From Roseovarius azorensis (GTDB lineage Bacteria; Pseudomonadota; Alphaproteobacteria; Rhodobacterales; Rhodobacteraceae): a stretch of 64,000 nt of DNA. The stretch covers positions 1 to 64,000 of the forward strand of contig NZ_FOAG01000003.1 of assembly GCF_900109455.1 (NCBI RefSeq), in the 5' to 3' direction. The notes under the pieces were generated by a model. That model was not told the DNA's origin, ran no database searches, and saw only the letters and a program-made list of their open reading frames with translations. A program made the translations under genes and the position numbers. Every line of letters begins with the position of its first letter. Positions within the stretch are counted from its first letter, which is position 1. Positions 8,484 through 17,917 of this stretch are shown in pieces.

Positions 8484-11406
8484 GCAACCGCCCTCCCTCG
8501 GGATCAAACTGCACGATGTCCTGCACCTCGCAGATCGTCTCGGATCCGCGCAGATGATCAACCGCGCGCACCCGCTCGCCGATCCGTGCGCGACCGTGTT
8601 TCAGAAACCCCATGCCGATCACATGGCCCAGCGTCGGCGAATAGCAGGCGCTGGTGACATAACCCTGATCGTTGTCGCTCACCGCCTCTGCCGCCTCGTC
8701 GAACAGATGCGCGCCCGCCAGCAATTCCCTGACCGCGCCCACCGGCCTCAGCCCCACCAGTTGCTCGCGTGCGTCATCGACCAGACCGGACCGCGCCGCC
8801 GCCGCCTTGCCGATACAATCCTTGCCCGCGCTCACCATCCGCGCCATGCCGATGTCGAACGCCGTCACCCGGCCATGAATCTCGGCATGGGTGATGAACC
8901 CCTTTTCGATGCGCAGCACGTTTAGCGCCTCCATCCCGTAAGCGCCGCCTCCCACCGCCTCGGCCTCTTCGACCAGTTCCGCGAACAACGCCGCGCCATA
9001 CCGCGCCGGTACCGCGATCTCATAGGCATGCTCGCCCGAGAACGAGATGCGAAACAGCCGCCCCGCCACCCCGCCGATGCTGACCGCGCCACAGCTCATG
9101 TAGGGAAATGCCTCATCCCCGACCGGCGCATCCAACACCCCGTTCAGCAGATCGCGCGATTTCGGCCCAGCCACGGCAAACTGCGCCCATTGCTCGGTGA
9201 CAGACACCATGCGCAGATCCCAATCAGGCCGCAGGCACTGATGCACGAACTCCAGATGCCGCATCACCTGCCCCGCCGCCGCCGTCGTGGTGGTCATCAG
9301 GTAATGCTGCTCTCCCAGGCGCGCGCAGGTGCCGTCATCCATCACATGCCCGTCCTCGCGCAGCATCAGCCCATAGCGCACACGCCCCGGCTTCAGCGTC
9401 GAGAACGTGTTGGTATAGACGAAATCGAGGAACCGCGCCGCATCCGGCCCCTGAATGTCGATCTTGCCCAGCGTCGAGACATCGCAGATCCCGGCCGCCT
9501 CGCGCACCATAGCAACCTCGCGGTCGCAGGATTGCCGCCAGTGATCTTCACCCTTGCGCGGGAAATAGCCCGGCCGGTGCCACAACCCCGCCTCGATCGT
9601 CGGCGCGCCCCGGCGCAGCGTCTCGGCATGCGACGTGGTCAGCCGCTCGGGCGCAAAGCCCTTGCCCCTGCCCCCCGCCCCCAGCGCGGCAATCGGCACC
9701 GACACATAGGGCGGGCGAAAAGTGGTCGTTCCGGTCTCGGCGATCCCCTGCCCGGTCGCCTCGGCCAGCACCGCCAGCGCCGAGACATTGGAATTCTTGC
9801 CCTGATCCGGCGCCATGCCCTGTGTCGTGTAACGCTTCATATGCTCGACCGAACGGAAATTCTCGGCGGCCGCCAGTTCCACGTCCTTGACCGTCACATC
9901 GTTCTGGAAATCCAGCCAGGCGCGCCCGCGCCCCGGCACCTGCCAGAGCGGAAAGATGTCATAGGGCTGATCCCCCGCCATCGGCGCGGCGATGTCCGGG
10001 GCCTCCAACCCCAGGTCGCGCAGCGCGCGCAGCCCCTCGGCCAGACCGCTCTCAAGGCAGCCGCGCGTGGAAAAGACCCCCGCCGCCGCACCCGCCACGC
10101 GCAGCCCCGGCACCGCCCCATCGGGGGGCAGAAACGCCTGCCGCTCCGCATCCCAGACAGGCCGCGCCCCCATGTGACAGACCAGATGCACGCTCGGGTT
10201 CCAGCCGCCCGAGACCGCCAGACAATCGGCGGCGATGCGCTCTTCGCCTTTCGCCGTGGCGATCGTCACCGCCTCCAGGCCGCGCCGCCCCGAGGTGCCG
10301 CAGACCTGCGCGCCCGGATAGAATGGCACATCCAGATCCGAACGCGCGTAAGAACGCGCATCGACCAGCGCCGCCACATGCACCCCCGCCTCCTGCAGAT
10401 CGGCTACGGTGCGATGCGCACTGTCATTGTTGCCGAAAACCACGATGCTGCGCCCCGGCGCCACACCCCAGCGATTGACATAGGCCCGCACCGCCCCCGC
10501 CATCATCACACCGGGCCGGTCGTTGTCGGCAAAGGTCACCGGCCGCTCCAACGCCCCCGCCGCCAGCACCGCGCACCGCGCCACGATACGCCAGAAACAC
10601 CCCCCTGGCGCGCCGGGCCGGTCCGCGACGCCGGGCGCCATCCGCTCAAACGCGCCATAGGTGCCCTGGTCATAGACCCCGGTCACCGCACAACGCGTCA
10701 TCACCCGCACATTGGGCATCGCCGCCAGTTCCGCCGCAACCTCCGCCGCCCACTCCGCTCCGGGCAGGCCGTCTACCTCGTCGGTCTCCGCCAGCAGACG
10801 CCCGCCAAGCCGCGTGTCCTCCTCGGCCAGGATCACATCCGCCCCCGCCTCCGCCGCCGCCCGCGCCGCCATAAGCCCGGCAGGCCCGCCGCCGATGACC
10901 AGCAGATCGCAATGCGCAAAGGCGCGCTCATGGCGATCCTCCGCCGGCTCGCCCGACAGCGCGCCCAGCCCCGCGGCGCGGCGGATGAGCGGCTCGTAGA
11001 CCCGCTCCCAAAAGGCGCGCGGCCACATGAAGGTCTTGTAATAGAAACCCGCACCCAGAAACGGTGCAAACAGATCGTTGACCGCCAGCAGGTCCAGGCC
11101 CAGCGTCGGCCAGCGGTTCTGGCTGCGCGCCCACAGCCCCTCGCTCACCTCTACCACCGTGGCGCGCAGATTGGGCTCCTGCGCCGGTCCCAGACCGACC
11201 GTCACCAGCGCGTTGGGTTCCTCGCTACCCGCCGTCATCACGCCGCGCGGGCGGTGATACTTGAACGACCGCGCCACCATCCGCACCCCGTTGGCCATCA
11301 GCGCCGAGGCCAGCGTATCCCCCTCGAACCCCTGATAGCGGTGCCCGTCGAAATAGAAATTCACCGCCCGGTCGCGGTCGATCAGCCCCCTGCCCTCGAT
11401 CCTCAT
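8476..11406 (-). CDS. soxA: sarcosine oxidase alpha subunit
   Basis: Large subunit (976 residues) of heterotetrameric sarcosine oxidase, which demethylates sarcosine to glycine, passing the carbon to tetrahydrofolate and electrons to oxygen. The N-terminal 100 residues resemble a ferredoxin-like 2Fe-2S domain fold (NFYFDGHRYQGFEGDTLASAL). A Rossmann NAD-binding site follows at about 168-195 (LLVIGGGPAGLMAARAAAEAG), and a second disulfide-reductase-like segment (SIVVFGNNDSAHRTVADL). The last 370 residues are a GcvT-type folate-binding domain (MREAAGICDVSTLGKIDIQGPDA, RIEKGFITHAEIHG). It overlaps soxD by ATGA upstream and soxG by eight bases downstream. Confidence 0.95.
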   Translation of the reverse strand: MRIEGRGLIDRDRAVNFYFDGHRYQGFEGDTLASALMANGVRMVARSFKYHRPRGVMTAGSEEPNALVTVGLGPAQEPNLRATVVEVSEGLWARSQNRWPTLGLDLLAVNDLFAPFLGAGFYYKTFMWPRAFWERVYEPLIRRAAGLGALSGEPAEDRHERAFAHCDLLVIGGGPAGLMAARAAAEAGADVILAEEDTRLGGRLLAETDEVDGLPGAEWAAEVAAELAAMPNVRVMTRCAVTGVYDQGTYGAFERMAPGVADRPGAPGGCFWRIVARCAVLAAGALERPVTFADNDRPGVMMAGAVRAYVNRWGVAPGRSIVVFGNNDSAHRTVADLQEAGVHVAALVDARSYARSDLDVPFYPGAQVCGTSGRRGLEAVTIATAKGEERIAADCLAVSGGWNPSVHLVCHMGARPVWDAERQAFLPPDGAVPGLRVAGAAAGVFSTRGCLESGLAEGLRALRDLGLEAPDIAAPMAGDQPYDIFPLWQVPGRGRAWLDFQNDVTVKDVELAAAENFRSVEHMKRYTTQGMAPDQGKNSNVSALAVLAEATGQGIAETGTTTFRPPYVSVPIAALGAGGRGKGFAPERLTTSHAETLRRGAPTIEAGLWHRPGYFPRKGEDHWRQSCDREVAMVREAAGICDVSTLGKIDIQGPDAARFLDFVYTNTFSTLKPGRVRYGLMLREDGHVMDDGTCARLGEQHYLMTTTTAAAGQVMRHLEFVHQCLRPDWDLRMVSVTEQWAQFAVAGPKSRDLLNGVLDAPVGDEAFPYMSCGAVSIGGVAGRLFRISFSGEHAYEIAVPARYGAALFAELVEEAEAVGGGAYGMEALNVLRIEKGFITHAEIHGRVTAFDIGMARMVSAGKDCIGKAAAARSGLVDDAREQLVGLRPVGAVRELLAGAHLFDEAAEAVSDNDQGYVTSACYSPTLGHVIGMGFLKHGRARIGERVRAVDHLRGSETICEVQDIVQFDPEGGRLRG

Positions 11407-11660
11407 GCCCCCGCCTCCGCCGCCAGCGCGACACCAAGCACCTCATGCGTGATCGTATTGCGCGTCACCACCAGCCACGCGCCACAGCCCTGCTCATGCT
11501 GCCACAGATCGCGGGTCACGCCCGCCGGGTTCTCGCGGTTGTGCAGGTAATCGTCCCAGGCGGCATCCCACGCCTCACCCTCGGGCCGCGCCAGTGCCGC
11601 GCCCTGATAATAGAACTCGCGGCGATCCCGTTCGCCACAGATCGGACAGCTCAGTCGCAT
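11403..11660 (-). CDS. soxD: sarcosine oxidase delta subunit
   Basis: An 85-residue zinc-binding subunit. The start MRLSCPICGERDRREF supplies a CxxC pair, and the rest (WDDYLHNRENPAG, DLWQHEQGCGAWLVV, TRNT) is the standard SoxD pattern, with a further Cys near residue 59 and His residues that may complete the zinc site. The ATG at 11660 is used because the longer frame upstream overlaps soxB in a different frame and carries no SoxD similarity. It follows soxB by 53 bp and overlaps soxA by four bases. Confidence 0.95.
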   Translation of the reverse strand: MRLSCPICGERDRREFYYQGAALARPEGEAWDAAWDDYLHNRENPAGVTRDLWQHEQGCGAWLVVTRNTITHEVLGVALAAEAGA

Positions 11661-11713
11661 CGAACCCGCTCTTTCATCATTCTGAAAATACTCAAAATTC
11701 CACCCCTCGGCCC

Positions 11714-12967
11714 TCAATGCAGGTTGTGCTGCGCGCCGGTGCCTTCCTCGTCCATCAGCCCCCGGCCCGTCCTGAACCGGTCCAGCCGGAATCGCGCGGC
11801 GGCAGGGTGCGGGCGGTCGGTAGCGACGAGATGCGCCATCGCATCCCCCGACCCCGGCACCGCCTTGAACCCGCCATAACACCAGCCGCAATTGAGATAG
11901 AGCCCGTCTATCCCGGCATGGTCGATAATGGGCGAGCCATCGGGCGACATGTCCATGATCCCGCCCCAACTGCGCAGCACGCGGGCATTGCCGATCATCG
12001 GCATCAGCGCCATGCCCGCCTCCATCACATGCTCGACCAGCGGCAGATTGCCCCGCGCGGCATAGGAGGCATACATGTCCAGATCGCCGCCAAACACCAG
12101 CCCCCCCTTGTCCGACTGGCTGATATAGAAATGCCCCATGCCGAAACTGATGACGTGATGGACAACCGGCTTCAGCCCTTCGGTGACAAAGGCCTGCAAC
12201 ACATGGCTCTCAATGGGCAGACGCATCCCCGCCATCGCCGCAACTTGGCTTGAACGCCCTGCGACGACAATCGCCACCTTCTTTGCCCGGATCGCGCCGC
12301 GCGTGGTCTGCACGCCGCGCACGCGGCCCTGTTCCACGTCGATCCCCGTCACCGCGCAGTTCTGGATCAGGTCCACGCCCCGCTCGCTCGCCGCCCGCGC
12401 ATAGCCCCAGGCCACCGCATCATGCCGCGCCGTGCCCGCCCGGCGCTGCAACAACCCGCCATGGACCGGAAACCGCGCATTGTCGAAATCGAGGTAGGGC
12501 ACCATCCGGCGCAGCGCCGCGCGATCCAGCAGTTCCGCATCGTCGCCCCGGTTGCGCATCGCATTGCCGCGCCGGGCGGCGGCATCGCGCTGCCCGTCGG
12601 AATGAAACAGCACGATCTGCCCGCGTTGGCTATGCATCACGTTGTAATTCAGATCCACCTCCAGCCCTTCCCAGAGCTTGAGCGAGTGGCTGTAGAACTC
12701 CGAATTGCCGGGCAGGAAATAATTGGCGCGCACGATGGTGGTGTTGCGCCCCACATTGCCGCCGCCCAGATATCCCTTTTCCAGCACAGCGACATTGGTA
12801 ATCCCGTGCCGCTTTGCCAGGTAATAGGCGGTCGCCAGGCCATGCCCGCCGCCGCCGATGATCACCACGTCATATTCAGGCTTCGGCGCCGCATCGCGCC
12901 AATGCGCCCGCCAGCCCTTGTTGCCGGTCAGCCCCTCTTTCAGAACGCGCAGGCCCGAAAACCGCAT
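11714..12967 (-). CDS. soxB: sarcosine oxidase beta subunit
   Basis: FAD/FMN-containing catalytic subunit, 417 residues. The dinucleotide-binding motif is DVVIIGGGGHGLATAYYLA at about residues 33-51, followed by EKGYLGGGNVGRNTTIVRANY, the characteristic SoxB sequence after the beta-alpha-beta fold. The C-terminal DAO-type substrate domain contains RSWGGIMDMSPDGSPIID and LYLNCGWCYGGFKAVPGSG. It is the first gene of soxBDAG; the operon promoter should lie in the 118-bp gap before it (12968-13085), unless transcription comes from the TRAP genes upstream. Confidence 0.96.
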   Translation of the reverse strand: MRFSGLRVLKEGLTGNKGWRAHWRDAAPKPEYDVVIIGGGGHGLATAYYLAKRHGITNVAVLEKGYLGGGNVGRNTTIVRANYFLPGNSEFYSHSLKLWEGLEVDLNYNVMHSQRGQIVLFHSDGQRDAAARRGNAMRNRGDDAELLDRAALRRMVPYLDFDNARFPVHGGLLQRRAGTARHDAVAWGYARAASERGVDLIQNCAVTGIDVEQGRVRGVQTTRGAIRAKKVAIVVAGRSSQVAAMAGMRLPIESHVLQAFVTEGLKPVVHHVISFGMGHFYISQSDKGGLVFGGDLDMYASYAARGNLPLVEHVMEAGMALMPMIGNARVLRSWGGIMDMSPDGSPIIDHAGIDGLYLNCGWCYGGFKAVPGSGDAMAHLVATDRPHPAAARFRLDRFRTGRGLMDEEGTGAQHNLH

Positions 12968-13085
12968 CAGTGTCCCCCTGTCATGGCTTGGTGCGACTGA
13001 ACCAAGTCATGACAGGGATAGCAATGGTCAACCGCCCTGAACGCCCTCTTTCGCGTCATTTCCCGGCCTCTCGGCGACGCGGCCC

Positions 13086-15257
13086 TCAATCCGCGCCGCG
13101 GGCCACGGTCTTGGCGGTGAGCACCCCGCGCTGAATGAAGAAAACCAGCGCCGCAACCCCCAGCCCGATCAGATCAGATGTCCAGCCCGCCGCGATCATC
13201 GAGATCGCCGCCACCATCGTGACGATCCTGAGCACCCAGCCGATCCTGCCAAAGAGCCAACCCTGCACGCCCGAGGCCAGCAGGTAGATACCCAGCATCG
13301 CGGTCAGAAAGACATGCAGGATCTCGAACACCCCGCCCTGCATCAGCATGGCATTGTTGTAAAAGAAGATGAACGGCACGATGAACGCGGCCAGCCCGAT
13401 CTTGAAACTTTCGACCGAGGTGCGCATCGGATCGGATTGCGCGATCGCCGCCCCCGCATAGGCCGCCAGCGCCACGGGGGGCGTGATCGCCGACATGACC
13501 GCGTAGTAGAAGATGAAGAAATGCGCCGTCAGCGGCTCGATCCCCATGCGGATCAGCCCCGGCGCGATCACCGCCGCCGCCACCGCATAGGCCGCCGTCG
13601 TCGGCATGCCCATGCCCAGGATGATTGCCACCAACATGGCGAATATCAGCGCCAGAAGCTGGCTCTGCCCCGCCAGCCCCAGCAGCATCGAGGAAAACCG
13701 CGTACCCACCCCGGTGAGTGCGATCACCCCCACGATGACGCCCGCCGCGGCACAGACCGCCACCAGTTGCAGCGACATGCGCGCCGCGATCTCCAGCGCG
13801 TAGAGCACCTCCTTGACCAGCATCTTGTGCGGCGTGAGCCAGCTTACCACCGCCGCCGCCCCCATCGCCAGCGTGCCCGCCCGGATCACCGAATAGCCCA
13901 TGAACAGCGCCCCGATCAGGATGATGATGGGAATGAACAGGAATGCCCGGCGCGCAAGCGCCCCGAATTTCGGCAGTTGATCGCGCGGCAGCCCCTGCAT
14001 GCCCTTCTTCAGCGCCTCCTTGTCCACCATGAAATAGACAGAAGTGAAATACAGCACCGCCGGAATGATCGCCGCGATCACGATGTCGCGGTAGGGAATG
14101 CCGGTGATCTCGGCCATGATAAAGGCCCCCGCCCCCATGATCGGCGGCAGGATCTGTCCGCCCGACGACGCCGCCGCCTCGACCGAGGCCGCGGTCTGCG
14201 GCTTGTAGCCCACCTTCTTCATCAGCGGGATGGTCAGCGATCCGGTCGAAACCACATTACCCGCCGAGGTGCCGTTGATCATGCCCATCAGCGCTGAGGC
14301 AAAGACCGCCACCTTGGCCGGTCCGCCGCGCGCGCCCCCCGCCCCGGCAAAGGCGAAATTCACGAAATACTCGCCCACCCGGCTCGCCTGCAGAAAGGCG
14401 GCGAAAGTGATGAACAGGATGATATAGGTCGACGAGATCGCCGTGGTCGGCCCCAGCACGCCATTGTCGGTGTAGATGAAGGCAAAGAACCGCGCCGGAT
14501 CATATCCCTTGTGAAACAGCACCCCCGGCAGCCACGGCCCGACAAAGCCGTAGACCACGAAAACCGCCACGATGATCACCAGCGCCAGCCCCGCCAGGCG
14601 GCGCGTCAGTTCCAGGATCAGGATGATTCCGGCAACCGAGGCCCACATGTCGTTGGGGTGCGGAAAGACCTGCGCGCGAATGCGCAGGAATTCGGCATGG
14701 CCGATGATATAGGCCCCGACCACGATCGCCGCCAGCGCCAGCAGCGCGTCCGCAGGCGCAAACCGCGCCCGGTCGCGCGACGGTGCCATCCACGAGGCGA
14801 TGAGCGTCAGAACCGTCCCGGCGATCAGCGCGTAGCCGAAACTGTAAAGATGCTTTCCCGCCGGTGCCCCGGTCACGACCCGGTCATTCAGCACCAGCAT
14901 CGCCATAACCTGCCCCAGCGCCAGCAGGATGAGCGCACCACCCAGCCAGGTCAGCAGCCTTTCGGCCATCGAATAGGATTCATCACCGCTGCCGTCCGAC
15001 ACGATCCGCGACGAGAACAGCAGAAAGCCCAGCGCCAGCCCCCCCGCCACATGGCTCAGCCGGTAGATCCACGTCTCGATCGGATAGAGATTCATCGAAA
15101 CGAGATGAAACGACGTATAGAGAATGCACAGCGTCGCTATCGCGAACCCGAGGCTGCCGGTAAAGACGCGCTGATTGACGGCGATGACCTCGCGGTCCAC
15201 GCCTTCTGCCAGACTCTCATTTGGATCAATGTCGGACTGTGCCGGAGTTGACGACAT
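13086..15257 (-). CDS. TRAP transporter fused permease (TAXI-associated, DctQ-DctM type)
   Basis: Integral membrane permease of a tripartite ATP-independent periplasmic transporter, 723 residues. The small four-helix (DctQ-like) and large twelve-helix (DctM-like) parts are fused in one chain, as is usual when the binding protein is of the TAXI class. Hydrophobic helices run throughout. Signature segments include TAASVEAAASSGGQILPPIMGAGAFIMAEITG and GMGMPTTAAYAVAAAVIAPGLI. It uses an ion gradient to import a substrate captured by the TAXI protein 137 bp upstream. Known TAXI substrates include glutamate and dicarboxylates, but the position before soxBDAG makes a link to creatine or sarcosine uptake possible. 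GGAGG precedes the ATG. Confidence 0.93.
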   Translation of the reverse strand: MSSTPAQSDIDPNESLAEGVDREVIAVNQRVFTGSLGFAIATLCILYTSFHLVSMNLYPIETWIYRLSHVAGGLALGFLLFSSRIVSDGSGDESYSMAERLLTWLGGALILLALGQVMAMLVLNDRVVTGAPAGKHLYSFGYALIAGTVLTLIASWMAPSRDRARFAPADALLALAAIVVGAYIIGHAEFLRIRAQVFPHPNDMWASVAGIILILELTRRLAGLALVIIVAVFVVYGFVGPWLPGVLFHKGYDPARFFAFIYTDNGVLGPTTAISSTYIILFITFAAFLQASRVGEYFVNFAFAGAGGARGGPAKVAVFASALMGMINGTSAGNVVSTGSLTIPLMKKVGYKPQTAASVEAAASSGGQILPPIMGAGAFIMAEITGIPYRDIVIAAIIPAVLYFTSVYFMVDKEALKKGMQGLPRDQLPKFGALARRAFLFIPIIILIGALFMGYSVIRAGTLAMGAAAVVSWLTPHKMLVKEVLYALEIAARMSLQLVAVCAAAGVIVGVIALTGVGTRFSSMLLGLAGQSQLLALIFAMLVAIILGMGMPTTAAYAVAAAVIAPGLIRMGIEPLTAHFFIFYYAVMSAITPPVALAAYAGAAIAQSDPMRTSVESFKIGLAAFIVPFIFFYNNAMLMQGGVFEILHVFLTAMLGIYLLASGVQGWLFGRIGWVLRIVTMVAAISMIAAGWTSDLIGLGVAALVFFIQRGVLTAKTVARGAD

Positions 15258-15394
15258 GGGGCTGCCTCCCGTTGGGATGTGAAACCGTCGCGCAGGCGGG
15301 CGGATTTGCGGGCCGCGCGATGCTTTTGCGTCTTGGGTCGGGGCGCGGTCCGATGCCGCACCCCGATCCTGTCCTGCGTCGGATGACCGACCGA

Positions 15395-16369
15395 TCAGCC
15401 TTTCAGCTCATCGGGAATGGCGATACCCTTTTCCTCGTAATAGCGCACCGCGCCGGGATGAAACGGCAGAAAGCCGTTGTTGACCGCATTCTCCGGCACG
15501 GTCTCGCTCGCGGCAGAGTGGATCTGCAGCATCCGGTCGTTGTTTTCCATCACCAGCTTGGTGATCTCATAGGCCAGGCTCTCGGGCATGTCGGCATGCG
15601 CGACGGCAAAGTTCCACATCGCCACCGTCGGCTGATCGTAGTCATGCCCAGAATAGACCCCGCTCTCGATCACGAAGGGCGACACCGAGGGATGGTTTTC
15701 CAGCACGGTCGCCAGTTCCTGCTCGTTGAACCCGAACATCACCACCTTGGCCTCGGCGGTAAGCTGGCTGAAGGCCGGGATCGGCATGCCGGCGGCAAAG
15801 GCGAATGCGTCGACCAGCCCGTCCTTGAGCTGGCTCGCGGCATCCGCGGCACCGGTGAACGACGGCGTCGCGTCAACGCCCAGCGTCTCGATGAAACGCG
15901 GCCAGTAAGTACCGGGCGTGCCGCCTGCCGGGCCAACCGCCACGCGCTTGCCCCCCAGATCGGAAACCGACTTGATCCCCGAGCCTTCCAGCGCGATCAC
16001 CTGGAATGCGGTCTTGTACATCGGGAACAGGGCGCGCACATCCTTGTGCTCCAGCCCCGGCGCCAGTTCGCTGACCCCGGTCCATGCCTCATAGGCCGGG
16101 CCCATGGTGACCAGCCCGATATTGTGGTCGCCGGTCTGCACCAGGGTCATGTTCTGCACCGGGCCGCCAGTCACCTCGCCCGAGGCATTGAGTCCCAGCT
16201 CCTCGCCGATGAAGCTGGCCAGACCGTTGCCATAAACGAAATAGGTGCCGCCCTGGCTGGCGGTGCCCACGGTCAGATCCGAAGGCCAGCCGGTGCGATC
16301 CTGGGCCGTGGCCAGCCCGGCGGCCATGACGGCGGATGCGGCCAGAGCCGCGATTTTGGTAAAGCGCAT
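15395..16369 (-). CDS. TAXI-family TRAP transporter substrate-binding protein
   Basis: Periplasmic binding protein, 324 residues. A signal peptide covers about residues 1-22 (MRFTKIAALAASAVMAAG, cleavage near ATAQ). The mature protein starts with the TAXI hallmark LTVGTASQGGTYFVYGNGLA and contains NIGLVTMGPAYEAWTG, GKRVAVGPAGGTPGTYWPR and a C-terminal FHPGAVRYYEEKG segment typical of the family. It hands the substrate to the fused permease downstream. GGGAGGA precedes the ATG. The 195-bp gap upstream separates it from dctD; I looked for a sigma-54 -24/-12 element there and found none with correct spacing. Confidence 0.93.
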   Translation of the reverse strand: MRFTKIAALAASAVMAAGLATAQDRTGWPSDLTVGTASQGGTYFVYGNGLASFIGEELGLNASGEVTGGPVQNMTLVQTGDHNIGLVTMGPAYEAWTGVSELAPGLEHKDVRALFPMYKTAFQVIALEGSGIKSVSDLGGKRVAVGPAGGTPGTYWPRFIETLGVDATPSFTGAADAASQLKDGLVDAFAFAAGMPIPAFSQLTAEAKVVMFGFNEQELATVLENHPSVSPFVIESGVYSGHDYDQPTVAMWNFAVAHADMPESLAYEITKLVMENNDRMLQIHSAASETVPENAVNNGFLPFHPGAVRYYEEKGIAIPDELKG

Positions 16370-16564
16370 GGTATCCTCCCAAAGGTTTCACGCATATGTA
16401 GAACGTCCGGCCCTGCTCCTCTGCGGGGCCGATACGCTGCACATGACAGAGGCACGCGCAGAAGATTGCAAGCGTTTCGCGACCGGCACCACGCCCCTCG
16501 CGGTTGTTTGACCAACAGATGTGTAGAAAACCACCCATCTCTGGAAGGTCATGTGTAACCTGCT

Positions 16565-17917
16565 TCACATTCCGCCCGACCCGGACCCCAGTTTGCCCTT
16601 GTCGATGCCGTGACGCCTCAGCTTGTCATAGAGCGTCTTGCGCGACAGCCCGAGGGATTCGTAAACCGGCTTCAGCACCCCCTGATGCCGGATCAGCGCA
16701 TCCACCAGCAGCCGCCGCTCATGCTCGGCCATCCGTTCTGCCAGCGTGGTGTCGGCGCTTGCCTCCGCCCCCGCCGCCGCCTGTTCCATCAGCCCCAGGG
16801 CAAACCGCTCCGCCGCATTGCGCAACTCTCGAACATTGCCCGGCCAGTCGCGCCGCGCCAGTTCCGCCAGCAGTCCGGGCGTGGCCCCGCGCTCGGGCAG
16901 GCGATGCCGCGCCTGCGCCTGCGCCAGCAAGCGGCAGAACAGCGCGGGAATATCCTCGACCCGCTCCGCCAGCGGCGGCACCCGCAGGCTGACCACGTTG
17001 AGCCGATAGAGCAGATCGGCGCGAAACCGTCCCGCCGCCGCCTCTTCGGCCAGCGGCACGCGGCTGGTGGCGATGAACCGCACATCCAGCGCGATCCGCT
17101 CATTGCTGCCCAGCGGTGTCAGCACCCGATCCTCGATCACCCGCATGAGCTTGCCCTGCACCTCCATCGGCATGGCCCCGATATCGTCCAGCAGGATCGT
17201 GCCGCCGCGTGCATGCTCGAACTTGCCCATGCGCGCGCGTAACGCGCCCGCGAACGCCCCCGGCGCATGGCCGAACAGCTCGGATTCGATCATTGCCTCC
17301 GGCAGCGCAGAGCACGAGATCGCCACAAAGGGCCGCCCGCGCCGGGGCGACAGATCATGCAGCGCCTGCGCCACCACCTCCTTGCCGGTGCCGGTATCGC
17401 CCTCGATCAGCACATCGGCATCCGACGGCCCGATCGTGCGCACCCGGCGGCGCAGGTCGATCATCGCCGCCGACCGCCCGACCAGACGGCTCTCCAGATC
17501 GTCGGACTGCCCGGCCACCGCGCGCAATCGGCGGTTCTCCAGCACCAGTTGCCGGAACTCCAGCGCGCGCGCGGCAATACCCGCCAGTTGCGCGCCCGAG
17601 AACGGCTTTTCTATGAAATCATAGGCCCCCTCGCGCATCGCCCGCACCGCCAGCGGCACATCGCCATGCCCGGTGACCAGCAGCACCGGCACCTCGGGGT
17701 CGATCTCATGCACCCGCGTCATCAGGCTCAGCCCGTCGATCCCCGGCATCCTGATATCGGTGATGACAATGCCCTCGAACCCGCTGGTGATCCGGTCCAG
17801 CACCGCCTCGCCCGCCGCAAACCCCTGCGCCTCCAGCCCGGCCAGGTCCATCGACTGCAAGGTCGCCCCCCGCAGATCGGCATCGTCATCGACCAGCAGA
17901 ACCTGCCCGCCACTCAT
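16565..17917 (-). CDS. dctD: DctD-like NtrC-family response regulator
   Basis: Two-component activator, 450 residues: receiver domain (phosphorylatable D54 in VITDIRMPG), AAA+ domain (Walker A GDTGTGKE at 173-180, Walker B ILLDDIG at 241-247) and a C-terminal Fis-type helix-turn-helix (LKPVYESLGLSRKTLYDKLRRHGI). The sigma-54 contact loop, normally GAFTGA, reads GAFAGA (residues 220-225), losing the threonine that contacts sigma-54. The ATG at 17917 overlaps the dctB stop (ATGA). DctB/DctD pairs usually control C4-dicarboxylate uptake; the only transporter next to this pair is the TAXI-TRAP downstream, so it is the likely target. Confidence 0.9.
   Translation of the reverse strand: MSGGQVLLVDDDADLRGATLQSMDLAGLEAQGFAAGEAVLDRITSGFEGIVITDIRMPGIDGLSLMTRVHEIDPEVPVLLVTGHGDVPLAVRAMREGAYDFIEKPFSGAQLAGIAARALEFRQLVLENRRLRAVAGQSDDLESRLVGRSAAMIDLRRRVRTIGPSDADVLIEGDTGTGKEVVAQALHDLSPRRGRPFVAISCSALPEAMIESELFGHAPGAFAGALRARMGKFEHARGGTILLDDIGAMPMEVQGKLMRVIEDRVLTPLGSNERIALDVRFIATSRVPLAEEAAAGRFRADLLYRLNVVSLRVPPLAERVEDIPALFCRLLAQAQARHRLPERGATPGLLAELARRDWPGNVRELRNAAERFALGLMEQAAAGAEASADTTLAERMAEHERRLLVDALIRHQGVLKPVYESLGLSRKTLYDKLRRHGIDKGKLGSGSGGM

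Noticed and set aside
5886..8657. 923-codon plus-strand frame opposite dnaG and soxG, and a similar 840-codon one at 9028-11550 opposite soxA
   Set aside because: Arg/His/Pro-rich mirror frames without domains; the minus-strand genes are unmistakable.
16370..16564. Sigma-54 promoter for the TAXI genes
   Set aside because: A GGCACG and a TTGCA occur on the plus strand near 16451-16470 but 15 bases separate the GG and GC elements instead of 10, and the orientation is wrong for the gene.
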